Shown: positions 16,444 through 24,971 of the stretch, in pieces
Position numbering within the stretch: the first letter of the stretch is position 1
Layout: every line of letters starts with the position of its first letter
The notes under the pieces: model-generated
The model's input: the letters and a program-made list of their open reading frames with translations, nothing else
Database searches by the model: none
What the model was told of the DNA's origin: nothing
Translations under genes and position numbers: made by a program
Source: Ornithinimicrobium sp. F0845
GTDB taxonomy: Bacteria; Actinomycetota; Actinomycetes; Actinomycetales; Dermatophilaceae
Direction: 5' to 3'
Length of the DNA stretch: 64,000 bases
NCBI RefSeq assembly: GCF_023015765.1
Contig: NZ_JALKAL010000001.1
Coordinates: forward strand, 543,478-607,477

Positions 16444-17217
16444 TCAGACGAGGCCGACCGAGCTGACGGCGAGCAGCAGGACCGTCAGCGACACCTCGAC
16501 GCAGGCGCCGAGGACGTCCCCGGTCACGCCGCCCAGCCGACGGACCGCCACCGCGAGGCAGCTGGCCAGGGCGAGCGCAGCCAGCACCGGCGCGAGCAGG
16601 CCGCCGAGGTCGAACCCCGGGAGCAGCGCTGCGGCCCACACCAGGCCTGCGGCGAGCAACCACACCACGACCGCCGGGACGCGAGGGACCGAGCCGGCCA
16701 CCGTGGCGCCGAGACCCTCGGGGCGGGCCGCGGGGACCCCCCGGGTGCAGGCCAGCGGCAGCGCGGCACGCGAGGCGATGACGACCGCCGCGGCGAGCCA
16801 CGGTCCGTGCTCCTGCCCCACCAGGGCGGCCAGCCCCACGGACTGGAGGCCGATCACCACGACGAGTGCCACCACCCCGGCAGGGCCGGCGGTGCCGGAG
16901 CGCATCACGGCCAGCGAGCGCTCCCGGTCGGTCGAGGCGGTGAGGCCGTCGACCGTGTCGGACAGGCCGTCCAGGTGCAGCATCCGGGAGACCCAGGCGA
17001 GCAGCGCCACGCCCAGCAGCCCCGCGACGAGCGGCGCGAGAGCCTTCTCCTGGCCCAACCAGACCAAAAGCGCGACCCCCGCGGCGGCCGGGACCGCCGT
17101 GAGTGGCGCGCTGAGCATGGCCGTCGCGGCGGTGCGGCGGTCGATCACCCCAGGCGGCCGCACCGGGACGCGGGTCAGTGTCCCCATGGCCAGCCGCCAC
17201 CCGTCGCGCAGGCTCAC
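16444..17217 (-). CDS. cobS: Adenosylcobinamide-GDP ribazoletransferase
   Basis: This 257-residue integral membrane enzyme joins GDP-cobinamide to alpha-ribazole in the last step of cobalamin assembly. It shows the family motif HLDGLSDTVDGL, with the acidic residues that bind magnesium, after an N-terminal LTRVPVRPP segment, and several Ala/Leu/Val-rich helices. The GTG start overlaps the cobT stop by 4 bases (GTGA), so the two are translationally coupled. Its end is 16 bases from the convergent cobU. Length fits the family. Confidence 0.92.
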   Translation of the reverse strand: MSLRDGWRLAMGTLTRVPVRPPGVIDRRTAATAMLSAPLTAVPAAAGVALLVWLGQEKALAPLVAGLLGVALLAWVSRMLHLDGLSDTVDGLTASTDRERSLAVMRSGTAGPAGVVALVVVIGLQSVGLAALVGQEHGPWLAAAVVIASRAALPLACTRGVPAARPEGLGATVAGSVPRVPAVVVWLLAAGLVWAAALLPGFDLGGLLAPVLAALALASCLAVAVRRLGGVTGDVLGACVEVSLTVLLLAVSSVGLV

Positions 17218-18251
17218 CCGAGGTCCTCCAGGAGCGCCACGTCGCGCAGCAGAGCCACGGCGCCGTGCATGAGCGGCACGGCCGCCACCGCGCCGGAGCC
17301 CTCGCCGAGGCGCATCCCGAGGTCCAGCAGCGGGGAGAGCCCGAGGGCCTCGAGCGCGAGCGCCTGACCCGGCTCGGGAGAACGGTGCCCCGCCGCGAAC
17401 CAGGCCGCCGCCCCCGGAGCCAGCCGCTCGGCATACAACCCGCAGGCCACTCCCATCAGTCCGTCCAGCAGGAGCGGGACCCCGGCGCGGGCCGCGGTCA
17501 CCTGGAACGCCGTCGTGGCCACGAGGTCGGCGCTGCCCAAGGCACGCAGCGTCTCGGCGGGGTCGGCGGCACGCGTCCCGAGGCGGGCCAGGGCCTCCTC
17601 GATGACTGCCGTCTTGCGCCGCAGCCCCGGGTCGTTGACGCCGGTGCCGCGCCCGACGACCAGCCCGGCCGGGAGGCCCAGTGCGGCGGCCACGAGCGCG
17701 GCGGCCGGGGTCGTGTTGCCGATCCCCATGTCGCCGGTGAGCAGCAGGTCGGCGCCGGCGGCGAGCTCTTCCTGGGCGACGGTCTCGCCGGCCCGCCACG
17801 CGTCGGCATACTCCCGCTCGGTCAGGGCGTCCGCCTCGTGGATCGGTGCGCTGCCCCGGTGGACCTTGTGGCGCTGCAGCTCCGCGCGCTCGTCCGCCGC
17901 GAGGTCGGTGAACTCGTCGGCACAGCCGAGGTCGAGGACCCGGACGTGCACGCCCTGGGTCCGGGCCAGGGCGTTGACCCCGGCCCGGCCGGCCAGAAAG
18001 GTGCGGACCATGGCGCCGGTGATCTCCTGCGGGAAGGCGGAGACGCCGTGCCCGGCGACGCCGTGGTCGCCCGCGAAGATGACTAGCCGCACGGTGGCCA
18101 GGGGCGCCGGCGGCACCACGTCCTGGACCGCACTGAGCCAGACCGCGGTCTCGCCGAGCCGACCCAGCGCCCCGGGGGGTGTCGCCAGCGCGGCGAGCCG
18201 CCGGGCGGCCTGCTCCCGGGCAGCGGCCGAGGGGACGGGGACGGCGTTGAT
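17214..18251 (-). CDS. cobT: Nicotinate-nucleotide--dimethylbenzimidazole phosphoribosyltransferase, apparent ATC start
   Basis: CobT makes alpha-ribazole phosphate, the lower ligand precursor of cobalamin. Motifs include FAGDHGVAGHGVSAFPQ, LLTGDMGIGNTTPAAAL, GRGTGVND and the catalytic glutamate region LGMRLGEGSGA. Conserved N-terminal sequence (ATPPGALGRLGE) lies upstream of the first ATG/GTG/TTG-type codon, which is at 18119. That frame is closed by a TGA four codons before an ATC at 18251. AGGAG (complement of 18257-18261) stands five bases before this ATC, so initiation at ATC is the simplest reading and gives 345 residues, normal for CobT. A sequencing error is the alternative. Confidence 0.88.
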   Translation of the reverse strand: MNAVPVPSAAAREQAARRLAALATPPGALGRLGETAVWLSAVQDVVPPAPLATVRLVIFAGDHGVAGHGVSAFPQEITGAMVRTFLAGRAGVNALARTQGVHVRVLDLGCADEFTDLAADERAELQRHKVHRGSAPIHEADALTEREYADAWRAGETVAQEELAAGADLLLTGDMGIGNTTPAAALVAAALGLPAGLVVGRGTGVNDPGLRRKTAVIEEALARLGTRAADPAETLRALGSADLVATTAFQVTAARAGVPLLLDGLMGVACGLYAERLAPGAAAWFAAGHRSPEPGQALALEALGLSPLLDLGMRLGEGSGAVAAVPLMHGAVALLRDVALLEDLG

Positions 18252-18350
18252 GACGGCTCCTCAGGACAGGGGGGCGGGGCCGTCCCAGAGTACGGCTCGG
18301 GGCGCCGCTTCGGCGGCCAGGCTCAGGACACCGGCCTCAGGCCGTCGGGC

Positions 18351-18941
18351 TCAGGACACCGGCCGCCATCCGGCGGGCGGGTCCTCGCCGACCCGGCCGT
18401 CAACCGCCTCCCGCAGCAGGTCCGCGTGACCGGTGTGACGTCCATACTCCTCGATGAGGTCACAGACCAGCCGGCGCAGGCTCGCGTGGTGGCCGCGGCC
18501 GTCGTCGATCACGGCTGGCTGGTCCAGCCCGCCGTCCTCGATCGCGTCCCGGAGCCGCTGCCTGGCGCGGACGACCTTGCTGTCGTAGAGGGCGTACAGA
18601 CTGGCCGGGGAGTCCTCGGCCGCCGTCGTGAACTCCCAGTCCGGGTCCAGCTCGAAGACCGCCGGGTCCCAGGGGCCGCCGGGCGACTCGCCGGCGAACT
18701 TGAGGAAGAAGGTGTGGTCCTCCACGAGCGCCAGGTGCTTGAGGAGGCCGCCCAGGGTCAGGGTGGAGGCGCCGACGCGGGCGGTGAGGCCGGCGTGGTC
18801 CAGGCCGTCGGCCTTCCAGCGGAAGGTGTGCCGCAGGCGCTCCAGCATGCCGAGCAGGTGCTCGATCTCGCTTCCTGCCAGCGGCGGCTCCCACGGTGTG
18901 GCCTCGGACTCTGACACCGGCTGGGTGGTCTGTTCGGTCAT
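18351..18941 (-). CDS. DinB/DUF664 family protein
   Basis: This 196-residue protein belongs to the DinB four-helix superfamily, which includes mycothiol-dependent and metal-binding enzymes. The landmarks are ERLRHTFRWKADGLD, LGGLLKHLALVEDHTFF with the first histidine ligand region, and LVCDLIEEYGRHTGHADLLREAVDG with the later pair of histidines. The substrate is unknown. It is divergent from a WYL regulator gene, with 90 bases between the starts, so the regulator may control it. The ATG at 18941 follows a purine-rich GAAGGAGGC. Confidence 0.85.
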   Translation of the reverse strand: MTEQTTQPVSESEATPWEPPLAGSEIEHLLGMLERLRHTFRWKADGLDHAGLTARVGASTLTLGGLLKHLALVEDHTFFLKFAGESPGGPWDPAVFELDPDWEFTTAAEDSPASLYALYDSKVVRARQRLRDAIEDGGLDQPAVIDDGRGHHASLRRLVCDLIEEYGRHTGHADLLREAVDGRVGEDPPAGWRPVS

Positions 18942-18989
18942 GGTGTGCCTCCTTCGGGTCGACCCGTGGCCCGGGTCATGCGTCGACCG

Positions 18990-18995
18990 TAGAAT
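18990..18995 (+). promoter_or_regulatory. Probable -10 element of the WYL regulator gene
   Basis: TAGAAT stands 36 bases before the ATG at 19032 in the divergent region between the DinB and WYL genes. A leader with the ribosome site GGGAGGGATAGGAG follows. The same short region must also hold the DinB promoter on the other strand. Confidence 0.45.
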
Positions 18996-19031
18996 CGATC
19001 CCGGACGAACCACGGGAGGGATAGGAGCCCC

Positions 19032-19988
19032 ATGCGATCCGAGGTCAGCCCCACCGCTCGTGCGCTGCTGGCCCTGGAGCTGATCCAGACCCGGCCCGGC
19101 ATCACCGCCGACCAGCTGGCCGAGCGGCTGGGCGTCACGTCCCGCGCCGCGCGCCGTTACGTCGAGATCCTGCGCGAGGCAGAGATCCCGATCGTCTCCA
19201 CGAGCGGTCCGTTCGGTGGGTACCGGCCGGGCCGGGGGATCCGCCTGCCCCCGCTGACCTTCAGCCAGGGCGAGGCGCTCGCGCTGGTGATGGCCGTCCT
19301 TGACGGTCACCACGACGCCGCCGACCCCGCGGACACGGCCGGGTCGGCGCTGGGCAAGATCCTGCGGGCCCTGCCCGAGGCGGTGGCGGCCCAGGCGGGC
19401 GCGGTGCGCCGCACGGCGGCGTCGGCACCAGACCGCAGCGCCGCGCGGCCCGACCCTGCCACCACGGCCGCGCTGGTGTCGGCGTGCGCCGAGCAGCGGG
19501 TGACCGAGATCGACTACCGCTCGGAGTCCGGCAACGAGTGGACCTCGCGGGTCGAGCCGTGGGCGGTCGTCGTGCGCCACGGCCGCTGGTACCTGCTCTG
19601 CCGCGCGGTCGACCGGGACGCCGTGCGGACCTACCGCGTGGACCGGATCGTCACGGCCACGCCGGGCAACGACACCTTCGACCCCCCGCCCGACCTCGAC
19701 CCGGTGGCCGAGCTCGAGGCGCACCTCGGCACCGGCTGGGAGTTCCCCACCGAGGTGCTCATCCAGGCCCCGCTCGACCAGTGCCGCCGGGCGCTGCCCG
19801 GGCCGGCCGGGCAGCTCACCGCGGTGGACGAGCAGACCACTCGCCTGGTCGGCAGCACCAGCAACCCCTACTCGTATGCCGAGTGGCTGGCCCGGCTGAC
19901 CGTGCCGTTCCACGTCGTGGAGGGGCCGGAGCTGCGGACGGTGGTGCGGGAGCTGGGTGAGCGCATGGTCGCGGCGACCGACGGCTGA
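19032..19988 (+). CDS. WYL-domain transcriptional regulator
   Basis: This 318-residue regulator has an N-terminal helix-turn-helix (TADQLAERLGVTSRAARRYVEIL) and the usual YRPGRGIRLPPLTFS linker. The central WYL domain reads ITEIDYRS-like in VTEIDYRSESGNEW and RHGRWYLLCRAVDRDAVRTYRVDRI. A C-terminal WCX extension ends in RELGERMVAATDG. WYL domains sense nucleic-acid or nucleotide ligands in many actinobacterial regulators. It is divergent from the DinB gene, the most likely target apart from itself. SD GGGAGG lies ahead of ATG 19032. Confidence 0.9.
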   Translation: MRSEVSPTARALLALELIQTRPGITADQLAERLGVTSRAARRYVEILREAEIPIVSTSGPFGGYRPGRGIRLPPLTFSQGEALALVMAVLDGHHDAADPADTAGSALGKILRALPEAVAAQAGAVRRTAASAPDRSAARPDPATTAALVSACAEQRVTEIDYRSESGNEWTSRVEPWAVVVRHGRWYLLCRAVDRDAVRTYRVDRIVTATPGNDTFDPPPDLDPVAELEAHLGTGWEFPTEVLIQAPLDQCRRALPGPAGQLTAVDEQTTRLVGSTSNPYSYAEWLARLTVPFHVVEGPELRTVVRELGERMVAATDG

Positions 19989-20042
19989 CCGGAGAAGAAT
20001 CTCGGTTGCTCCGCGTCCCCGGGGGCACCCGAGGATGGAGTG

Positions 20043-20459
20043 ATGACCTCCTTCATCTCGCACACGACGATCGACTGCACCGACGCCTATGCGCTTTCCA
20101 CGTGGTGGAAGGACGTGCTCGGCTACACCGACGTGCCGGACGACCCCAATGAGCCGGGCCACGAGGAGTGCATGATCCTGGACCCCGGAAGCGGCCACCG
20201 GCTGCTCTTCATCGAGGTGCCCGACCCCACCCCGGGCAAGAACAAGGTCCACTTCGACCTGCGCCCGAGCGACCTGACCCAGCAGGAGGAGGTGGACCGC
20301 CTGCTGGAGCACGGCGCCGTGGTGTCGACCGACCATCGCGGGATCTACGGCGAGGGCTCCGGCTGGGTGACGCTGGCCGACCCGGAGGGCAACCTGTTCT
20401 GCGTGCTGCGCTCGCCGGCTGAGTTGGCCGGCGCACCGCGCCCGCCGGCTGACGCCTAG
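20043..20459 (+). CDS. VOC/glyoxalase superfamily protein
   Basis: This 138-residue protein has the paired beta-alpha-beta-beta-beta modules of the vicinal oxygen chelate fold: TTIDCTDAYALSTWWKDVLGY at the start, LLFIEVPDPTPGKNKVHFDL in the middle and GSGWVTLADPEGNLFCVL at the end. This subgroup usually dimerises and binds small ligands; no reaction can be assigned. ATG 20043 follows GGATGGAG closely; an adjacent GTG at 20040 is possible. The end overlaps the convergent small gene by 4 bases. Confidence 0.87.
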   Translation: MTSFISHTTIDCTDAYALSTWWKDVLGYTDVPDDPNEPGHEECMILDPGSGHRLLFIEVPDPTPGKNKVHFDLRPSDLTQQEEVDRLLEHGAVVSTDHRGIYGEGSGWVTLADPEGNLFCVLRSPAELAGAPRPPADA

Positions 20460-20689
20460 CGGCTGCGGCGCCGGTTGCGTGGGTGGTCGCGGGCGACCCG
20501 CTCGTTGCCGCGGCGGTAGTTGCCGGTGACCCGAGCCATGAGCAGCTGCTCGTCGCCGGACGCGACGTCCTCGAGGAAGTCCGCGGCCCGCCGTCCGCGC
20601 AGCGTCGTCGCGTGCTGCCCGTGGTGCCGGATGCGGACCTCCCCACCGGGGCTCACGGCATACTCGAAACCCTCTGGCTGACGTCCCAT
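20456..20689 (-). CDS. Small basic hypothetical protein
   Basis: The 77-residue product has a strongly basic C-terminus (NRRRSR) and no membrane segment. It begins MGRQPEGFEYAVSPGGEVRIRHHG and contains the helix ADFLEDVASGDEQLLMARVTGNYRRGNERV. Small proteins of this kind recur in actinobacteria without known function; nucleic-acid binding is conceivable from the charge. Codon use matches the neighbours. The gene ends inside the VOC stop region and is divergent from the universal stress gene, with 94 bases between. Confidence 0.6.
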   Translation of the reverse strand: MGRQPEGFEYAVSPGGEVRIRHHGQHATTLRGRRAADFLEDVASGDEQLLMARVTGNYRRGNERVARDHPRNRRRSR

Positions 20690-20783
20690 GCACGCAGCGT
20701 GACGGATCCCGGGCCAGGTGTGCCACCCCTTTGCTGGTGCGCCATACTGGACCCAGCGGACCCGGCACAACGGAGGTGGCTCG

Positions 20784-21665
20784 ATGTCCAAGGGACGTGT
20801 CGTCGTGGGTGTGGACGTGCCGGAGACGAGCGGAGACGCCGTCCGGTGGGCCGCCCGGACCGCGCAGCTGCACGGGGTGCCGCTCAGCCTGGTGCACGCC
20901 GTCGAGGGGGTTGCCGGGCTGCCCGGTGGAGTGGTGGGGGTCGAGGACAGCACGACCCGTGAGCTCCTGCGGGCGACCACCGACGCGCCCTCGCCGCTGG
21001 ACCAGGTGGTCGAGGAGGTGCGCGCGGAGTTCCCCGACCTGGAGATCGAACCGGTCGAGATCGTGGGGGACAACGTCAAGTCGCTGCTGGCGCATCAGGA
21101 GGACGCGCTGCTCGTCGTGGGCACCGGACGCCGTGGCGGCCTCTCCGAGTTCGTCCTGGGGTCCACCTCGCTCGGGGTGGCCATGCACGCGACCAGTCCG
21201 GTGGCCGTGGTGCCCCCGGGCAGCGGGGGACAGGACGTCCGGGGCGTGATCACGGTCGCGGTCGATGGGAGCGCCGACAGTGCGGTGGCCGCCCGCATCG
21301 CGTGCTACGAGGCGCGTGCCCGCGGAGCCAAGGTCGTCGCGGTGAACACCTGGGGGCTGGAGGTGGTCGACGGCTTCGTGGTCACCGAGTCCGACCAGGA
21401 GCAGTTCGCCGCGATCCAGCAGCGCCAGACGGACCTGGTCGAACGGGCTGTGGCCGGCGCCCGCAGGGACTACCCCGAGGTCGAGCTGGACGTCGCGGTC
21501 GTGAACGGCCGCGTGGTCCACACCCTGGTGGACCGGGCGGCCCAGTCCGACCTGCTGGTGATGGGCAGCCGCGGCCTCGGCGGCTTCTCCGGCAAGCTGC
21601 TCGGCTCGGTGAGCCAGCGGGTGCTGCGCGGCTCGACCTGCCCCGTGGTCATCGCGAAGTCCTGA
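20784..21665 (+). CDS. Tandem universal stress protein (UspA family)
   Basis: This 293-residue protein has two Usp domains. Each ends in the ATP-binding loop: GTGRRGGLSEFVLGSTSLGV (about residues 114-133) and GSRGLGGFSGKLLGSVSQRVL (about residues 260-280). It therefore belongs to the nucleotide-binding class seen in dormancy and hypoxia responses of actinobacteria. ATG 20784 is preceded by GGAGGTGGC. The stop is followed within two bases by a cluster of the 30-bp repeat family described in the findings. Confidence 0.92.
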   Translation: MSKGRVVVGVDVPETSGDAVRWAARTAQLHGVPLSLVHAVEGVAGLPGGVVGVEDSTTRELLRATTDAPSPLDQVVEEVRAEFPDLEIEPVEIVGDNVKSLLAHQEDALLVVGTGRRGGLSEFVLGSTSLGVAMHATSPVAVVPPGSGGQDVRGVITVAVDGSADSAVAARIACYEARARGAKVVAVNTWGLEVVDGFVVTESDQEQFAAIQQRQTDLVERAVAGARRDYPEVELDVAVVNGRVVHTLVDRAAQSDLLVMGSRGLGGFSGKLLGSVSQRVLRGSTCPVVIAKS

Positions 21666-21667
21666 CA

Positions 21668-21758
21668 CCAGTTCTTGGGGAAGTTCTGTACGCCCCGCGC
21701 GCATTCTTGTCGTGGTTCTGTACGGCGCCGACGCATGTCGTAGTCGTTTCGGGCGTGC
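21668..21758 (+). repeat. Repeat cluster A (about three units), after the universal stress gene
   Basis: Three imperfect units of about 30 bp start two bases after the stop codon. They read, on the coding strand, CAGTTCTTGGGGAAGTTCTG, then GCATTCTTGTCGTGGTTCTG, then GCATGTCGTAGTCGTTTCGG, joined by G/C-rich linkers such as TACGCCCCGCGC. It is the most diverged cluster of the family. No open frame or strong hairpin explains it. Confidence 0.75.
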
Positions 21759-21808
21759 CAAGTCCCTCACTCTGCGCGACGCGTTGCGCTGACGTCTCGT
21801 GGTGGGGC

Positions 21809-21814
21809 TAGATT
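21809..21814 (+). promoter_or_regulatory. Probable -10 element of the glutamine amidotransferase gene
   Basis: TAGATT lies six bases before ATG 21821 with no ribosome site between, which predicts a leaderless transcript. This is the same geometry as upstream of several other genes here. Confidence 0.5.
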
Positions 21815-21820
21815 GCCGCC

Positions 21821-22552
21821 ATGAAGCCCACTGTGCTTGTGATCCAGCACGAGGACAAGTGTCCTCCAGGCTGGTTCGCCGACTGGCTCGCCGCAGCCGG
21901 GTTGGACCTGGACGTGCTCGAGGCGCACCGGGGACGGGCAATCCCCGCAGCCCTGACGGACCATGCCGGCCTGCTGGTGCTTGGCGGCGAGATGGGGGCG
22001 AACGACGACGCGACGACGCGGTGGCTGGCGCCGACCCGGGCCCTGATCGCCACGGTCGCGGCCGGGGGCGATCCGTTCCTGGGGATCTGTCTCGGGCACC
22101 AGCTGGCGACCGTCGCGCTGGGTGGCACCGTGGCGCGCAACCCGCACGGTCACGGCACCGGCCTGACCCCTTACGGTCCCACGTCCGAGGCGGCGGACGA
22201 CCCCCTGTTCGCGGCGTTGACGCCGGGAGTGCCGGCCGTGCAGTGGAACAACGACATCGCGATCGAACTGCCCCCACAGGCGACCGTGCTGGCTCGATCA
22301 CCCGACGGGACCGTGCAGGCCGCCCGGTTCGGGACCCGCGCATGGGGTGTGCAGTTCCACCCGGAAGCCTCTCCGGCGATCTTCCGAAGCTGGACCACGG
22401 ACAAGCCCTCAGCCCGTGAGGCCCGCGCCGACGGCATCGATGTGTTCGCCGCCGCGGACGCTGTCGAGGCCCACGCGGCCGGGCTGCGCCGTGCCTGGGA
22501 GCCCCTGGCGAGGCGGTGGGGCCGCATCGTCCGCGACGCCTGGAACGGTTAG
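21821..22552 (+). CDS. Class I glutamine amidotransferase-like protein
   Basis: This 243-residue protein has the catalytic triad region of class I amidotransferases: nucleophile cysteine in FLGICLGHQLA and the histidine-glutamate pair in WGVQFHPEAS. LLVLGGEMGANDD forms the oxyanion strand. It is a stand-alone domain resembling the GMP-synthase-like branch; such proteins hydrolyse gamma-glutamyl bonds, but the partner or substrate is not evident. The start has no Shine-Dalgarno site and TAGATT precedes it. Repeat clusters A and B flank the gene on both sides. Confidence 0.88.
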   Translation: MKPTVLVIQHEDKCPPGWFADWLAAAGLDLDVLEAHRGRAIPAALTDHAGLLVLGGEMGANDDATTRWLAPTRALIATVAAGGDPFLGICLGHQLATVALGGTVARNPHGHGTGLTPYGPTSEAADDPLFAALTPGVPAVQWNNDIAIELPPQATVLARSPDGTVQAARFGTRAWGVQFHPEASPAIFRSWTTDKPSAREARADGIDVFAAADAVEAHAAGLRRAWEPLARRWGRIVRDAWNG

Positions 22553-22576
22553 GCCAGGGCGGCGGCCTGGGGCGGC

Positions 22577-22695
22577 GTACAGAACGCCGACAAGAGTGCG
22601 TGGGGCCTACATAACCACTACAAAAATGCGTGGGGGGCCTACAAAACCACTACAAAAATGCGTGGGGGGCCTACAAAACCACTACAAGAATTGGG
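22577..22695 (-). repeat. Repeat cluster B (3.8 units), downstream of the oligopeptide ATPase gene
   Basis: Units begin at 22577, 22607, 22639 and 22671 (30, 32, 32 and a partial 25 bp). The two central units are almost identical: CTACAAAACCACTACAAAAA then TGCGTGGGGGGC on the plus strand. The partial unit ends immediately at the stop codon of the leftward oppF-type gene at 22696. On that gene's coding strand the array is T-rich (TTCTTGTAGTGGTTTTGTAG). This is the best-conserved cluster and defines the family. Confidence 0.9.
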
Positions 22696-23916
22696 TCACT
22701 CGGCCTCGGTGACGGAGGCGGGGCCGAACAGGCCGTCGTTGCGGTCCGACGCCGTATCCGTGGGGTCGGTCAGCTCGATCGAGACCTCGTGCGGCTGCAG
22801 CTCGCCGCTGGCGATCTGCTCCGCCCAGTGGCAGGCCACCCGTTGGGTCGGGGGGACACCGTCGATCTGCACGACGCGCAGCTCTGGTCGCTCCGTGTCA
22901 CAGCGGGTCGCCTGCCGCCACGGGCACCGGGTGTGGAACCGGCAGCCCGAGGGCGGGTTGGCCGGGCTGGGCAGGTCACCGGCCAGCAGGATCTGCTCGC
23001 GGGTGTCCTCGACCTGTGGGTCCGGCACGGGCACCGCCGACATGAGGGCACGGGTGTAGGGGTGCAGGGGGCGCGAGTAGAGGTCGTCCGCGGCCGCCTC
23101 CTCGACGAGCGCCCCGAGGTACATCACCCCGACCCGGTCGCTGATGTGCCGGACGACCGCCAGGTCGTGGGCGATCACCAGGTAGGTGAGGTCGAACTCC
23201 TCCTGCAGGTCCTCGAGCAGATTGATGACCTGCGCCTGGACCGAGACGTCCAGGGCGCTGACCGGCTCGTCGGCCACGATCAGCGTGGGGTTGACCGAGA
23301 GGGCCCGGGCGATGCCGACCCGCTGGCGCTGCCCGCCGGAGAACTCGTGGGGGTACTTGTTGAGCGCCGCACGGGGGAGACCGACCGCCTGCAGCAGCTC
23401 GGCCAGGCGCTCGGTCGCGCCGCCGTCCTTGACCAGGTTGTGGGCGCGCATTCCCTCCAGCAGCAGCTGCTCCACGGTCTGTCGGGGGTCGAGGCTGCCC
23501 AGCGGGTCCTGGAAGACCATCTGCATGTGCTGGCGCTGCTTGCGAAGCGCCTCGCCCTTGAGGGTGGCGAGGTCGACACCGTCGAAGTCGACCTCACCCT
23601 CGGTGAGCTCCTCGAGCTGCAGCAGGGCGCGTCCGAAGGTCGACTTGCCGCAGCCGGACTCGCCCACCAGGCCGTAGGTCTCGCCCCGGCGGATCTGCAG
23701 GTCCATGCCGTCGACGGCATAGACGTAGCCGACGGTCTTGTCGAAGATCACGCCGCGCTTGATCGGGAAGTGCACCTTGACTCCGCGAGCGTCAACGAGG
23801 ACCTCGCGCTCGGCCGTGGCGGTGGCTGTCGCGGCAGTGGCGGTCACGCCGGTGGACTCAGAGCCCGCCGTCGCGTCGGGCTCGCCCGGTGTCTCGGGGG
23901 TGGTGTTCTCGCTCAT
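22696..23916 (-). CDS. Dipeptide/oligopeptide ABC transporter ATPase (OppF/DppF type)
   Basis: This 406-residue ATPase has Walker A GESGCGKS, signature [15 protein letters not shown], Walker [15 protein letters not shown] and the C-terminal oligopeptide/dipeptide extension with [15 protein letters not shown] cysteines, which bind an iron-sulfur cluster in this subfamily. It follows the second ATPase gene with a 1-base overlap and ends the operon. A Thr/Ala-rich N-terminal segment of about 35 residues precedes the ATPase domain. Its stop abuts repeat cluster B. Confidence 0.94.
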   Translation of the reverse strand: MSENTTPETPGEPDATAGSESTGVTATAATATATAEREVLVDARGVKVHFPIKRGVIFDKTVGYVYAVDGMDLQIRRGETYGLVGESGCGKSTFGRALLQLEELTEGEVDFDGVDLATLKGEALRKQRQHMQMVFQDPLGSLDPRQTVEQLLLEGMRAHNLVKDGGATERLAELLQAVGLPRAALNKYPHEFSGGQRQRVGIARALSVNPTLIVADEPVSALDVSVQAQVINLLEDLQEEFDLTYLVIAHDLAVVRHISDRVGVMYLGALVEEAAADDLYSRPLHPYTRALMSAVPVPDPQVEDTREQILLAGDLPSPANPPSGCRFHTRCPWRQATRCDTERPELRVVQIDGVPPTQRVACHWAEQIASGELQPHEVSIELTDPTDTASDRNDGLFGPASVTEAE

Positions 23917-24971
23917 CAGCTTGCCTCCGTCTCGGCCGGCCCGTCGGGGCGGACCAGGACCGACCCGTCCGCGGGCAGCGGGTTGTGGCAGCGCAGCAGT
24001 CGTTGGCCGCCGACCTCGGTGTCCGGCACCAGCTCCGGGGTCTGCTCACGACAGACGGCGATCTCGCTGGAACACCGTGGGGCGAACGCGCAGCCGCCCT
24101 CCCAGGGGATGTTGTCAGCGACCGAGCCACGCACGGGGGTGAGTCGTCGCCCACGGGGGTCGTCCAGGCGGGGGATCGAGGCGAGCAGCCCGCCGGTGTA
24201 GGGGTGCCGCGGTGTCTCGAACAGCGGATGGCGAGCCGACCGCTCGACGATGCGCCCGGCATACAGCACGTTGACCTCGTCACAGAGGCCGGCGACGACC
24301 CCGAGGTCGTGGGTGATCATGATGAGGGCGGTGCCGGACTCCTCGACCAGCTCTCGCAGCAGCGCCAGGATCTGGGCCTGGATCGTGACGTCGAGCGCCG
24401 TCGTCGGCTCGTCAGCGATCAGCAGCCGCGGCTCGCAGGCCAGGGCCATCGCGATCAGCGCCCGCTGGCGCATGCCGCCGGACAGCTGGTGGGGATAGTC
24501 GGTGAGCCGACGGGTGGGGTCGGGGATCCCGACCTTGTCGAGCAGCTCGGTGGCGCGGGCCTTGGCGGCCGCACCCTTCATGCCCTTGTGCCGCTGGAGC
24601 ACCTCCGTGACCTGGAGGCCGAGGGGGACGACCGGGTTCAGCGAGCTCAGCGGGTCCTGGAAGATCATCGCCAGCTCGGCGCCCCGGCGGTCCCGCATCT
24701 GCGCATCGGAGATGGTGAGCAGGTCCTCCCCGGCGAACCGGACCGAGCCCGTGACGGTGTTGCCACGGTGGGGGAGCAGCCGCATGATCGCCAGCGAGGT
24801 CACCGACTTGCCGCAGCCGGACTCGCCGACCAGACCGACGGTCTGACCGGGTGCCACGCCGAAGGAGACGCCGTCGACGGCGGTGAACTGCTTCTTGCCC
24901 TTCCCGCCGAACGTGACCCGGAGGTCGTCCACCTCCAGAAGCGGTGCAGTGCTGGATGTCGTCACCGTCAT
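23916..24971 (-). CDS. Dipeptide/oligopeptide ABC transporter ATPase (OppD/DppD type)
   Basis: This 351-residue ATPase has Walker A GESGCGKS, signature [15 protein letters not shown], Walker [15 protein letters not shown] and the C-terminal cysteine-containing segment ([16 protein letters not shown]). It works as a heterodimer with the ATPase encoded next. The ATG at 24971 overlaps the permease stop; a GTG immediately upstream at 24974 is also possible, since GGAGG lies right before it. The gene order (permeases, then D, then F) is the usual one for this importer. Confidence 0.94.
   Translation of the reverse strand: MTVTTSSTAPLLEVDDLRVTFGGKGKKQFTAVDGVSFGVAPGQTVGLVGESGCGKSVTSLAIMRLLPHRGNTVTGSVRFAGEDLLTISDAQMRDRRGAELAMIFQDPLSSLNPVVPLGLQVTEVLQRHKGMKGAAAKARATELLDKVGIPDPTRRLTDYPHQLSGGMRQRALIAMALACEPRLLIADEPTTALDVTIQAQILALLRELVEESGTALIMITHDLGVVAGLCDEVNVLYAGRIVERSARHPLFETPRHPYTGGLLASIPRLDDPRGRRLTPVRGSVADNIPWEGGCAFAPRCSSEIAVCREQTPELVPDTEVGGQRLLRCHNPLPADGSVLVRPDGPAETEAS

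Noticed and set aside
17500-18350. Cobalamin riboswitch near the cob genes
   Set aside because: No conserved B12-box or extended leader was seen; cobT starts about 100 bases from the DinB stop.
21660-21760. Classical Rho-independent terminator at repeat cluster A
   Set aside because: The T-rich tracts are not preceded by a stable hairpin; only about 4-bp stems can be drawn.
18351-22343. A 1330-codon minus-strand frame
   Set aside because: It runs antisense through five genes with clear motifs; only its last 196 codons (DinB family) are real.
22577-22695. CRISPR array
   Set aside because: The repeated units are contiguous, the would-be spacers are themselves conserved, the count is only three to four, and no cas genes are present.
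22630-24201. Long plus-strand frame starting inside the repeats (reading LQNHYKN)
   Set aside because: It is antisense to the oligopeptide ATPase genes; the frame is open only because of high GC. The repeat-encoded peptides occur in several frames and are not proteins, except where they extend XdhA.
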